Assembly (NCBI RefSeq): GCF_965363235.1
Contig: NC_134848.1
Span: forward strand, 63,864,681-63,928,680
Direction: 5' to 3'
Length of the DNA: 64,000 nt
From: Mytilus galloprovincialis
Taxonomy: Eukaryota; Mollusca; Bivalvia; Mytilida; Mytilidae
The notes below the pieces were generated by a model. The model was given only the letters and a program-made list of their open reading frames with translations, did no database searches and was not told the origin of the DNA. Shown piece after piece: positions 36,021-47,599 of this stretch. The first letter of the stretch is position 1, and each line of letters begins with the position of its first letter. A program made the position numbers and the translations under genes.

Positions 36021-36614
36021 CATGATAGAAGGGTGGTCAGACCTTGGTGTCTTTACTTTTTCATTTATAATACAGTCAAACCTGTATTGAGCAGTACGAG
36101 TCACTCTTGGGAATTATAAAGTCAAGAGAGGTGATCTTTTAAAATAGGTTCCAAAATTTTTGATTAAATAGGGAATGTGTCCACAAATGATGCCCCCCTT
36201 TTATATAACATTAAAAAGAGTAATAACTCAAGAACTGTAAAAGGGACGCTACTCAAATTTGTACTTTGTGTTAACAAGCGTTGTGTATAAGTTTCATAAT
36301 ATTTAGTTGAAGCAAATTTAAGTAAGAGAATGGAAACCAAAAATCAGCAAAGGGACATAACTCTAGAACCCTAAAAGTTAACCTTTTAAAATTCAAACTT
36401 GACTAAATACTGAACACATGTATTTTTTATCATGATTACCTTGGTAATTGAAATCATGACTTGTTAAAAGTTGGAATGTTGATTTACATATAGTATGAAA
36501 ATGAGGTGACAGCTAACCTCCTTAGAAAGGTGTCCACTGAAAAGAGCTAAATTGTACAGTCTACAGAGACAAAATTTGGGAGTGTCTGAAAGTGAATGAA
36601 AGGTGACTTTAAAA

Positions 36615-36740
36615 TATGAAATAAGATGTGGTATGATTGCCAATGAGACAATTCTCCACAAGAGACCAAATATGACACAGAAATTAATAATTATAGGTTA
36701 CTGTACATCCTTCAACAATGAGCAAAACCTAAGGGTACTT
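36615..36740 (+). repeat. Interspersed 'gatgtggtatgattgccaat' family copy
   Basis: 'aagatgtggtatgattgccaatgagacaattctccacaagagacc' then 'gacacagaaattaataattataggttactgtacatccttcaacaatgagcaaa'; about 125 bp. Confidence 0.7.
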
Positions 36741-37344
36741 ACCATGATAAATGATTTAAACTAGTCTTTTTTTTCAAGGAACACTAAACTTCACCCTGAA
36801 AAAAAACCACACATTTATATGTACATATACATGTATTTGTATACACAGAATAACTAAAGTGGTAAAAATCTTAACCCATTAATGAGTTAAATCTCATATT
36901 AGTGTTTCATAGCTATAGTATATATAGGCATGCCCCAAAAAAAAAGACAATTAAGTTTTAATTAAAAATATTTTTTCAATCAATTTCATCATAAAGTTCT
37001 ATGAATTCGAAACTGTTGTTAGAATAATTTTGAGTGTGCAACTGTTAGGCATGTTTGTATATCAGGTTTATTGCTGCATATCATCAACTGAACAGCGTGC
37101 ACACAAAATATGATGGCTAGCCGTTTGTTTATAATTATCATTCGAATGATTCCTGGTCATAAAAATGCTTCAAGTTAGACCAAGAAGAAGACTTTTGGAA
37201 ATGCGATAGTATTTTGGTAAATTGTTTAAAGATTTTTTTTTCCAGTCCAAATATTACCAATTTTCTTTAAAAGGGGGATGACTGGGAAGCTTTTGCTTTT
37301 ACCAATAATTATTATCATCACGTTCAGTTCTTTTGATATATTTA

Positions 37345-37400
37345 TAACAAGAATGTGTCCATAGTACACGGATGCCTCATCCGAACTATCATTTTATGTT
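37345..37400 (+). repeat. Short head of the 'aagaatgtgtccatagtacac' family
   Basis: Only the first ~55 bp are present ('aacaagaatgtgtccatagtacacggatgcctcatccgaactatcatttta'). A local inverted pair 'atgttggtcattctatgaccaacat' follows. Confidence 0.7.
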
Positions 37401-38081
37401 GGTCATTCTATGACCAACATAAATGTGATTTATTGGATGTGAAGTATTGATAATGGTTTATGAAATTCACAGTAACTGGCATGGAAATGCCATAGACACT
37501 ATTTTCATTACCCTGTTTGCATTCTGTACCGAGTCTGTACCCTTCTGTGATGAAATGAATGTGATTATGACAATTTTGATGTGACAGATTGCAAATTCAA
37601 TACACTGGCATCACTTCTTATTTTATTGACATTATCAAAAATATTATAGCAATATGAAAAGAGTGACTTGTGAAAAGTAATGTCTATCTAATTCTTGAAC
37701 CAATCCATGTAGACATCATAAACTTAGTCTTCTGTGCATGATTTTATCATTTTTTCTGCATCCATATTGTATAATCCTCAAAAAAAATTCTCTGTCTGTT
37801 ATGATGTGAAAATTTGGCAGCTGATTAATTGTCATGTTTTGAAGCCGTAGTTTACCAATTTTGACCTTAGAAAACAATCAACAAAGAAGCATGGATATTG
37901 ACCATGTGTATAGCATGTACAATCAAATAATAGTTTATTTCAATGACAGATCAATGCTTATTGCGATCACTGGATTTTTACGAGAAAGGTCACACTAAGT
38001 TCACTGCATACAGAAAACATATACATGTATCGACCAATTTTTAACTAGAAGCAAACAATTAAAAAACAGAAAATTTCTTCT

Positions 38082-38665
38082 AAAGGAGTAGGTCCAGTAA
38101 GACCCCTTTTTGGCCCCAAAATATAGCAGTTTTACAAAATTGTTAAAATGTAAATTGTTAGTTATTTTTTGGGAAGAATAATGCTTCTGCTACATAAATA
38201 TGGGCTGTTTTTGACAATACAATGCACATATATCAGGTACTAGCACCATTAAGTCATGCTAAATTACTGAAATCTTCACAATTCTAGCATTTTAGTTAAA
38301 TTTTTGACGGTTTTCGTGTAAAACGAAAGTGGCCGCATTCGTGTTCATCCTTAATATTAAAATGTAAGTTGTATTTTATGATAATACATAACATATATAA
38401 AGATTGAGGATGAACACGGATGCGGCCACTTTCATTTTTGACGAAAACCATCTAAAAAGTGACATTTTTCGGCATATTTGGTAGATTTGTAATATTTGAG
38501 CTTGAATGGGGTCGTTTTTAATGACAAAATCAGTTAAAATCTTTCACATTGACTAATTGATTCAAATGAAATAGACACTTAAGTGTTTAAAAAGTGGTCA
38601 AAATCTTTCGTCAGATGAACCTGAAATTTGAGGCCAAAATCGGTCCTAACCGGACCTACTCCTTT
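38082..38665. mobile_element. Foldback element with nested inverted repeats
   Basis: Outer ends AAAGGAGTAGGTCC and GGACCTACTCCTTT are inverted, extending with mismatches to about 33 bp ('tttttggcc' and 'ggccaaaa'). Inside, 'gacggttttcgtgtaaaacg' with 'gtggccgcattcgtgttcatcc' (about 38308-38350) is inverted at 38405-38455. The whole 584 bp could form a two-tier hairpin. No target duplication is obvious, and no coding capacity was seen. Confidence 0.75.
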
Positions 38666-39639
38666 GGACAAATTATAGAATTTTCTTGAGAAAAAAGTAT
38701 ATGTACACAAGTTTTAAAATAAAAACTAGTCATTTAGTTATAAAAAAAACATATGCATGATTGATTTTTTTATTTGAAGTTTTATATGACTTTAAGTTAA
38801 TAGCCAGTATCAGGGGTGTGGAAATATTTGTTGTGAGAACTTGTCCCTGGGCAATTAAAACTATAAATTTAACTTGCCCTGGTCACAATAAATATTGAAG
38901 TATTTCATTGTTAGCTAATATATGATTCTTACTATTACTAAGCACTATTTTGCATAACAAACAAAATGAAATCAATTTGTTTATGTGTGTAAAAAATTAG
39001 GTAAGTAGGAAATGGGTTTACATCAATGGGACACAAACCTAACAGCAAACCAACAAATGAAATGAAATGTAAAGGACAATTTTGCAGCAGTTTTTGAATA
39101 AAAATTGTAGCCAATAGATACATATATACTAAATTTGAGGACGGTGAATGAAGAAATGGAATCTAAATAATAGATAAACTAATAATTTTTTGGTGTTTCT
39201 CTTAACTAACAAACTTGTTTTTTTCTTGATTATTGATAATTGTCTTGATGGTCAATTAAAGCGTCCCTTCTATTTATATGTACCACTGACAACAAATAAT
39301 CATGATAATGTTGACCTTTCATCTATAAATACAGGGATGATTCCAGGTGTTTTCAAATGGGTCCCTTGAACATCAAATTGGGAATTTTTTATGCATAAAA
39401 TCTAAGACGAAATAATATCATTTTGCTGTAAAAACGGAAAATGTATATTAAATTTCACCTGTACACTGATTGAAGAAGTTATTAGATTGAGACCAGGGAA
39501 ATTGTAATACATGAATATTATTGCACATGATGCACTGTCATCTTTACTTAACTTTGATATACTAGGCCTATTACAAAAAACATATATACCAGCTAACATA
39601 AACCGTTAAGCTATTAATTCAAATTTCAAATTATCTCAT

Positions 39640-40445
39640 AATATATAAGATATCTTATATAATATATCTTATATAAAATATAAGATTTTTATAAGATATT
39701 TTATATAATATATAAGATTTTTATAAGAAGATTTTTATAAGATATCGTATGTAATATATATGATATCTCATTTAATATATGAGATATCTTATATAATGTC
39801 ATTTTTTAAAGCTATCTTATGAATTATATGATATACCTATATTATAATATGAGATATATTATATATCTAATAAGATATCTCATAAAGTTTTAAAACTTTA
39901 TAAGATATCTTATATACTTTATGAGATATCTTATATACTTTATAAGGTATCTTATATACTTTATAAATTATATATATATATACATAATCGTGTGGTCTAG
40001 CGGGACGGCTACAGTGCAGACGATTTGGTGTCATTATATCTCAGAAGCATGGGTTCGAATCACGGCAAGGGAAGAACAAAAAAATTGCGAAATCAAATTT
40101 ACAGATCTAACATTGTCGGGTTGATGTTTAGACGAGTTGTATATACATAATGTACACAGCCATGTATCACCATCACAGCTGGTGATCCGATGGATAAATC
40201 TGTTGTAGAGTTGTCACTAGCTATCTTATATAATACAGAAGATATCTAATATCGATTATAAGATATCTTACATAGTATATACGATATCTTATATAGTTTA
40301 TAAGATATATCATATAGTTTATAAGATATTTTATATAGTTTATAAGATATTTTATATAGTTTATAAGATATCTTATATAGTGTATAAGCTATCTTATATA
40401 ATTTATAAGATATCTAATATCATTTATAAGATATCTGATAAATAT
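39640..40445. repeat. AT-rich palindromic minisatellite ('aagatatctt' units)
   Basis: Dozens of variants of 'ttataagatatcttatata' occur, many around the palindrome AAGATATCTT, with a 21-bp period clearest at 40295-40430 ('agtttataagatatcttatat'). The array is interrupted by a SINE at about 39985-40215 and resumes at 40665-40790 after unrelated sequence. Confidence 0.85.
39985..40215 (+). mobile_element. tRNA-derived SINE inside the palindromic array
   Basis: The head has an A-box-like 'gtggtctagcgggacgg' and a B box GGTTCGAATC with normal spacing. A non-tRNA body follows ('acagatctaacattgtcggg', 'gatgtttagacgagttgtat', 'catcacagctggtgatccg', ending near 'gtagagttgtcactagc'). A long non-tRNA tail argues against a functional tRNA gene. 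Confidence 0.75.
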
Positions 40446-40664
40446 ACAATGTACATATATTGTTTTTATCCTGAAATTACTCCCAACACTTTAGTAATTA
40501 AATCTAAATCATTGTCTGTAATTTCTCAAAGAAATCGAAATAGTTGAAACACGGACCGCGAAGAGGACCCCAAAATGAACTGGTTAGGAAACAGAAATAT
40601 TCATATAAGCGCTTGCTCAACGTGGAAGTGAGGAAACAGGCGACTTTAAGTACAAAGAAAAAGT

Positions 40665-40790
40665 ATATGAGATATCTTATAAACTATATAAGATATCTCA
40701 TGAACTTTATAGGATATCTTACAAACTATATTAGATATCTAATGACCTATTATATAAGATCATATCTTATAAAGTTTATGAGATATCTTG
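40665..40790. repeat. Second block of the palindromic minisatellite
   Basis: Five to six more units ('tatgagatatcttataaact', 'ctcatgaactttataggatatctta') separated from the main block by about 220 bp. Confidence 0.8.
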
Positions 40791-41392
40791 AAGTTAAATT
40801 AAATAGCAAAACAGCTTGCCATATTAACCACTGAAAAAGTTATCCATTGGGTATTTTTTCAACAGATCATTTTTATAAACTTATCTTGATTCAAATGTAT
40901 TTCAAATTGAACTGGCCAATTGTTGAATTCAGAAAATCACAAAAGTTTATATACTTAATTGATAAGATATTTAAAGCAATTGAACCAGTGAACTTTAAAA
41001 TTATTTGGATCATTTTCATATCTTTTGAAACAGTTCAATGATGACATCGTATAGTTTGAGGGTGGGGGGAGGGGCTCATTTCATGAATGATCTATCATCA
41101 ACATTATTTTCAAACACGCTCAAACTTTTGTCATTTGATGAAATAGAGCAAAATATAAAATAATTTCTTTTACAAAACAAGCTTTCATCAAATTACATAA
41201 CCGGCTCTGCTGGGCGATCTGCTTTAACGAGATCAGCGCCCATTAAAATTTATTTATCAATGTTATACAAAAATTTGAATTTGCTCTTTGCCGAGGTCAG
41301 CTTCAGACACCCATTTTGACAAAAAGCATGTTTTTGATCAATTTGCTGAGCAATCTACTTTTACGAGATCAAATACTCCCATAACATTGTAA

Positions 41393-41725
41393 GGCCAAAA
41401 AAAAATATATGTCTGTTTCCTGTTTCCCGACCGACCCTGACTCAAACCCCCCGACCCTAGATCTTTTTATTCAAATCCGGAAAAAAATCGTTTCCGGTCC
41501 GGAAAAATTCATTTCCGGTCCGATCCAGATCCGTATTTTACTATGCCCAAACAATCAAAATGGCTGCTCCCAGCACAAATGTGCTACAATTAAGGTTTAA
41601 AAAATGTCAGCACTGGGAGGATTATTCAATTAAAGCTTCTTTAAAGGGATTAAATCATTTTGGGGTACAGGACCCTAACCAAACATGACATGTAACCGAC
41701 TGCAAATCTGACAGGGAGTGCAAAA

Positions 41726-41761
<36 letters not shown>

Positions 41762-41824
41762 GACCTACCGACCCTGATTTATTTGCCTTGGAAGCAGGAA
41801 ACAGACATATATTTTTTTTTGGCC
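41393..41824. mobile_element. PIF/Harbinger-like MITE, TAA target duplication
   Basis: Left GGCCAAAAAAAAATATATGT and right 'acatatattttttttttggcc' are inverted, continuing through 'ctgtttcctg' and 'caggaaacag'. TAA flanks both ends (41390-41392 and 41825-41827). The interior has 'gaccgaccctgac', a repeated 'tttccggtcc' motif and a run of about 37 A at 41729-41757. Confidence 0.85.
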
Positions 41825-42913
41825 TAATCAATTGAAACCGGCTGCTAAAATTGTTTAACTCATGTTTAATTAAATTGTTGTTAATAAAATGCAATCGTAG
41901 TCAACATTCTTATCCTGATTTTACTACATTTTGACAACAAACTATGAAAAATTATAGTTGCCGTATCGGTGTCGGAAACTTTTCCGAAAATACCGACTTT
42001 TATTTTATTTTCCTCAATTGGGAATTTATATTCACAAACATTTTGGGGGCCGCTGGCCGATTTAAGGGCCGATAAGCGGCCCTTAACTGTATAGTGGAAT
42101 CATCCCTGAAATAAGACAAAAAATTTATTTATTTTCCTAGGTGGCCAGGGGCAATCTGATATCCACGATGTCTGAAATTCTTGCTTCCATTTTTTTTTAA
42201 ATACTCCGTGTCCTCCATTTGCATTTTAGGTTTTATACACGACTCATAACTCTTTTTGTCTTGCTTGTCAGGTGTTTTATTAAGTATTTATCAATCTGAA
42301 TCTCGATACAAAAATCAAAAGAATGCAATGTTACGTAACTCAGGTTCGCGTACTTATTTTTATTTATTTTGGTAATCGATCTATTTCCGGTATTATGTAA
42401 TATTTATCATTATGAACATTGATGTTTTTACTTTCTGACCATTGGTTTCTTATACATAAATTAAACATCTTTATACGTTTTGAAACTAACTCTATATTTT
42501 TGTTGGATTTAAAGTTTGTCTTTTATATTTTTTTACTTGTCCACGGGCAACCAAGACAAAAATAATTACTTGTCCAGGTGTTCACATGTACAAGTCGGGC
42601 GAGTCGGGCATAGCATTTCCACACCCCTGCAGTATCACATATTTCGGTAACGTGTTATTTATTAAATATGACCCGATAATAAAATCAGTTTAGGAAGTGT
42701 TAAATCCCCTCAATATATATGTTCCTGGTCAAAGTTTGGGGCAATTTTGATCAATCAAGGCCCCCAAAGTACCCATTTGTAGAATCTAGAAGAAACTGGT
42801 CTGGTTGTGAGTGGTAGTATGAAAATTACTTCTTATATTATGTATATACTGAAATTTCCAGCAACACAGTGTCAGAATTTACCAAGTGCTGTATCAAGCA
42901 CACACTACATGTA

Positions 42914-43140
42914 GGGGGTCTCATTCGGGGGTTCTGATCCCGGATCCCACTTACTATTGTCAGATCCCCTTATCCCGCTTACACTATGTACGTAAGCAAT
43001 TCTCATTTTTTAGTAATTTCCCGCGTCCCACTAGACTTTATTTTTCTGTTTTCACAGCACAATAATTTGACTTTCACATGTCACGCTTACAAAAAATCGG
43101 CAATCCTACGTCACACTTAGACCCCAATAATCTTTACCAC
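42914..43140. repeat. Decayed relative of the hAT-like MITE
   Basis: Starts 'gggggtctcattcgggggttctgatcccggatccc'; 'tcccgcttacactatgtacgtaagcaattctcatt' and 'cacgcttacaaaaaatcggcaatcc' match the 35803-36020 element in reverse orientation. The right end ('agaccccaataatc') is degraded, and no target duplication is visible. Confidence 0.75.
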
Positions 43141-43329
43141 TGCAACCTCATAGTTATCTCAATTTGTAAAATGAATCAGTCTTCACCATTGTTCACGCTT
43201 AATCACACCAAAAGGCCCAGCAGCCCAAACTTGTAAAATAACTGTCGGGTAAAATCATCTGTACAGGCCACCGAGTCTAACAAAAAATTTCAAAAATTGA
43301 GCTCATTTCCTGAAGACTGTAATCTAGGA

Positions 43330-43580
43330 CTAGTGGGTGTAGTGTAGATTTACCATTTGCAAGTATGGTCTTGAGGAAATGATGATAGTCTATCGGAAGG
43401 GGACGATAAATGGCTGACCCGTGTTAAGAGAGAGACATATCTCTTGCACGTTAAAGACACCCTTGTAGATTTCGAAAAAGAGCAGGCTAATGCCGCTACA
43501 AGGCAGCACTTACACCCGCAAAGTGGAAAGGGATTAATATAAGTTGCAAAACTTGTTTCCCAATCCACTATAAATAAATA
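43330..43580. repeat. Probable interspersed repeat fragment
   Basis: Contains the phrase 'cttgcacgttaaagacacccttgtagatttcgaaaaagagcaggct', which I recall as recurrent in mollusc genomes. Ends were not defined and no second copy lies in this window. Confidence 0.35.
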
Positions 43581-45135
43581 TGTTTAAACTAGTGTAGTCT
43601 GTAGATTTAAAAGTTCTTTCCACTGTACTGTAGTTCCATTCTTCTTCTTCTTATGGTATCCAGTTATCCATCAAATTTTTAATGATTACTAACTGCTGTA
43701 AAATCATTGTATCATGATGCCTTTCTCTGTATAATCCTAATATTGCACATATTGGAATCACATCATTGACGATATAAATACTTCATTATTTGTACTAAGT
43801 GAAGTGTATGATAAATAATTCTGATATGTCAAAAAAGAAAAGAAAGTTAGTAAAAATGATAACTTGTCTAACAGAATACGTTGATTGGTATTTTCAATCT
43901 GTAAACAGTATGCAATTATACCTAATGAAATGTGTAGATTGACGTAATTAACACAAAGAAACATACTTTCCATGTAAACAATGGATTTTCAAACATGTTT
44001 TCTTCCCTCCAACTTTCTACCATGTTTACCTGGATATGACGTCGGGTTGAAATAGCGACACCATTGGTTAGAGTTACGGGCACCTGCTAGAGTAAAGATT
44101 GCAATTCAATCACTCTAATACAAGAAAAAAGTTTTTGAATAGTTATTTATCATTCGAAATAATCATCTTTGCAAGAAAAACAACAAATTTAAGTGCTAAG
44201 TTAAAATAAATATGTATCTGAGTTTCGTATTTCTTAGTTTTTGTATACGAAAATTTTGGCACTTAAATTTTAAGTAATGTTTTATATAATATCTTTTTCT
44301 TTCTTTTCGAATATAAATTAATATCTGGGAACATTGAGTCTTGCATTGAGTATGTATGTTCCTGTTGATATTAACAGTTTATGATATACATGTTCCTGAT
44401 ATTAACCAGCATAAAATGACTACTATAAGTTAACACAAAAGTTGTCTCAGCTAATTTTGAAGTTATTCGGTAAGAACTTTAGAATATTAATCTACGGGCA
44501 CATTTTTTAACTTAAAGGCCTAATTAAAGTATTAACAGAGATAATGGAAATGGGGAAAATATATGTCTCTGATATTACATGAATATTTGTATCAGTTTAA
44601 ACAGAGACATATATGCACATGTGTCTCTGGTTTAAAGAGACTAGCTACGAGATATATAAAAAAATATCTAAACGCTGCATGATTTTGTTCAATCATTTGA
44701 ATGAAAGTGAAATAGTGAAAAAATAATTCGCATTTGGAAGCCAGTATGGTTCACTATGATTTTGTCAAATTAAGATAAGAAAAATTAATGATGAATTACT
44801 GACTTGCAAGTGAATAATTACATCTCATTGAATCTGTATCATGTGAACTTCGATTTAACACCCTTAGCTAGAGATGGAGAAGGTATGAATTATATGCGTT
44901 CGGTTATTTAAAGGAAAAGAATGCCAACATTGAAAGTGAAATAAAGGTAAATAATTTGATTGGCTTATTCGATCTACAACACATATATTGTATACAGGTT
45001 AAAACGAAGATTAACATCTTTTCTCAATCTATAATATGAAATTAAACAGAACTAGAAAATCCAATTGCGCGAGTTCGCTTTCTATTTATTTCTATATACA
45101 TAATCTATGCCCGGTAATATAAAAGTGCATATGCT

Positions 45136-45330
45136 TAATTAGAGCAGGTGTTGCTCCAATTAAAATTGAGACTGGCAGATATGCAGGTATAGATGTAAAT
45201 AAAAGGTTTTGTTTTAAATGTAGAAAAAAATATTTGAATATAATTGAAAACGAAAAACATGTTTTATTAGAATGCACAGAATATGCAGATTTACGAAACG
45301 ATATTTTTAAACAGTGTATGTAATATAGAA
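45136..45330 (+). mobile_element. Non-LTR retrotransposon ORF2 remnant (zinc-knuckle end)
   Basis: A plus-strand frame reads LIRAGVAPIKIETGRYAG, then DVNKRFCFKC, NIIENEKHVLLECTEYADLR, NDIFKQC and a stop. The 'APIxIETGRY ... CxxC ... H-x4-C' pattern is the C-terminal zinc-knuckle region of mollusc LINE ORF2 proteins. The preceding reverse transcriptase is missing. Confidence 0.75.
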
Positions 45331-46272
45331 AGTAGTAATATCAATTTGAGTAATGAGGAAAAGTTTTTATTTATTTCTCATGATGACAGAGTTTGTTATT
45401 TTACAGCCAAATCTGTTGACTGAGTACTTTTTAAGAGAAAGTGTATTTTATACTCATAATAAGTCGTGTATATGTAGATACCCCCAAACTTATTCAATGG
45501 AAACAAATCAAACAAACAATGGTACATATAATGTTGTTTGCTTTGTTTTTGTATAATTGATAATTGATAAACCGGAAATTTTTAACAATTTTTTATAAAT
45601 ATTTGTAAGTTAACCTTTTACAAAAATCTTCTTCTCTGAAGCTTCTAAGACAAATTAAATCAAACTTGTCAACAATCATCATTAGGGTATGTAGATTATA
45701 ATAATGTGTCCGATGACGCGGCCAGTGAACCAAGATGGCTGACATGGCTAAAAATAGTACATAGGGTAAAATGCAGTTTTTGGCTCAAATCTCTGAAACC
45801 AATGCGTTTATAGAAAATCTGCTGTGAATAAAATTGTTCGTTAGGTCAAAATCTATCTGCCCTGAAATTTTCAGACTAATCGAGCAACTTGTTGTCGGGC
45901 TACTGCCCCTGAATTGGTAATTTTAAGAAATTTTTGCAGCTTTTGGTTATTATCTTGGATATTATTATAAATAGAGATAAACTATATAAATTGCAATAAT
46001 ATACAGCAAAGTAAGAGCTACAAATAAGTCAACTTGACCAAAGTGGTCAATTGAAACCTGTAATGAGTTATTGTCCTTTATATTCAATTTTCATAAATTT
46101 TGTAAATTTTTCGTAAATTTTTACAAATTTTTTCCACTGTCAATTCTGGGATGATTTAATTATAGATACAGATATTTGTAAGCAGCAAGATTGTTCAATA
46201 AAGTAAGATCTACAAACATATCACCAACACCAAAATACAATTTTGTCATGAATCCATCTGTGAGAACTAGAG

Positions 46273-46410
46273 AATAATGTTGACATGCATGGTGAAGTAG
46301 CTATATTGACTAGAAACATAAAGATAAGAGGGGAAATGGAACTTGCTTGCCCCACTGTCAATGGTAACTGTAAAGACTACACACCTGATACATTTGGTAG
46401 ACATGTTAAG
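46273..46410 (+). CDS. CEMIP/TMEM2-like exon a
   Basis: Plus-strand exon of about 46 codons ending at donor GTTAAG|gtaata in phase 0. Residues run NNVDMHGEVAILTRNIKIRG then EMELACP ... CKDYTPDTFGRHVK. This fits the CEMIP/TMEM2 family (human CEMIP: GVDMRAEVGLLSRNI ... GEME ... FDTFGGHIK), at the start of its parallel beta-helix domain. These proteins bind and depolymerise hyaluronan at the cell surface or extracellularly. The acceptor is poor ('gagaactag|ag'), so the 5' edge could be off by a few bases. No upstream exon with the signal peptide or G8 domain was found in the window. Confidence 0.75.
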
Positions 46411-46602
46411 GTAATATTAGGATTAGCATTGGAATGTTCTGTTTGCCAATTTCAATAATTGACCCTGTTTATATAAAAGATCCCTTTTTTAGTTGTCTCC
46501 CTTAGGTGGGACATCTAATTTACTTTTGGAAAATGGAGCCCTAGCAGAAATAGCAAATTATCATCAGTACGTAAAGTATGTAACTTTGAAGGTTTTCAAT
46601 TT

Positions 46603-46801
46603 ATTTTTTTTCGCGCCAAGTCGAAAACAATTTTTTTCTTTCAATTTTAGCATTACATATAGTGGCAGCTGAGGGTGAAACAAACAATTTTTTTTTCTCT
46701 GAATCAAAAACAAATTATTTTTTTCTCCGAAAACTGGAAACAAACTTTTTTTTCCAAAAAAAACCATAGCCCCCCCCCCAGAAAATCAAATGGTTGCCGC
46801 C
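46603..46801. mobile_element. GGCAGCAACC MITE, truncated copy
   Basis: The right end is intact (…aaatcaaatggttgccgcc followed by TTA at 46802-46804). The left ~90 bp, including the G-run end, are missing, so the element starts in the 'ttttttcgcgccaagtcgaaaac' segment. Confidence 0.85.
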
Positions 46802-47599
46802 TTAGGGACTCTATGGAAATGATTCACACAGGCGTTGGTTAAAAGAAGTTATAATTTTTCAACTGTACATTTAATTTGCTGTTAAATTAAGATACTTTGA
46901 TATTTTTCACTAAAAGTATGTAATAGAATGCCTATATTTCACTTTAAACTTATCATGCTTTGTGTACACAAAAGCCAATTTTGTCTGGTATATATAGAAC
47001 CAGACTACCATTGACAATGGTAAGTACTGTTAATTCAGAATTATTGCGAGGTTTTTATTATTGCGAAAAATGCAACAGAGTTGTAAATGCAATAATATAA
47101 ACTCACATTTTGAAATATTCTAATAAATTAATCAGGATTTTTCTTAAAATCAAAAATTAAAATCATTTATGGGGCTTCCGGGTCTAAATCATTTTTTTTT
47201 AATTTAATATAGGATTTCGCTATATTTTTCTATAAATGAACTTTATCTTATACTTAATAGAAAAATGAAATAAAAAAAATGGGGTCACCGTTCATTTACG
47301 CTCACAATCTGCCTTAGAAAGAAACATACATTATTGTTAATGTTCTTTTTTTTTGTTGAACTAATATTAGAAATAATGGTAATATTGAAATAAAAAAGAA
47401 CTAAATTGCAGAAATCGCTTGAATTTTACAATTATTTAGTTTATGTACAGCTTATTCGAACAACAATAAAAAATATAGGTCACCGATGAGTTAAAAAAAG
47501 ATTTTTCAATTTTAATGCCAAAAAATGGCACCAAAGGGAGATAATTTGGAGCTTTTTCAATGCTATCTACATTTTAAAAGTCACCTGGGGCCAACATGT

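Larger units (their letters stand above)
32829..46272. other. Intergenic region between APC and the CEMIP-like exons
   Basis: No protein-coding exon was recognised. It must hold upstream non-coding APC exon(s) and perhaps 5' exons of the CEMIP-like gene, but none can be pointed to. Content: tandem duplication (33355-33672), MITEs (34316-34533, 35803-36020, 41393-41824, about 42914-43140), a foldback element (38082-38665), AT-rich palindromic arrays around a SINE (39640-40790), interspersed repeats, and a LINE remnant (45136-45330). Confidence 0.55.

Noticed and set aside
39985..40075. Possible functional tRNA gene
   Set aside because: Has A and B boxes, but no convincing acceptor-stem pairing and continues into a SINE body.
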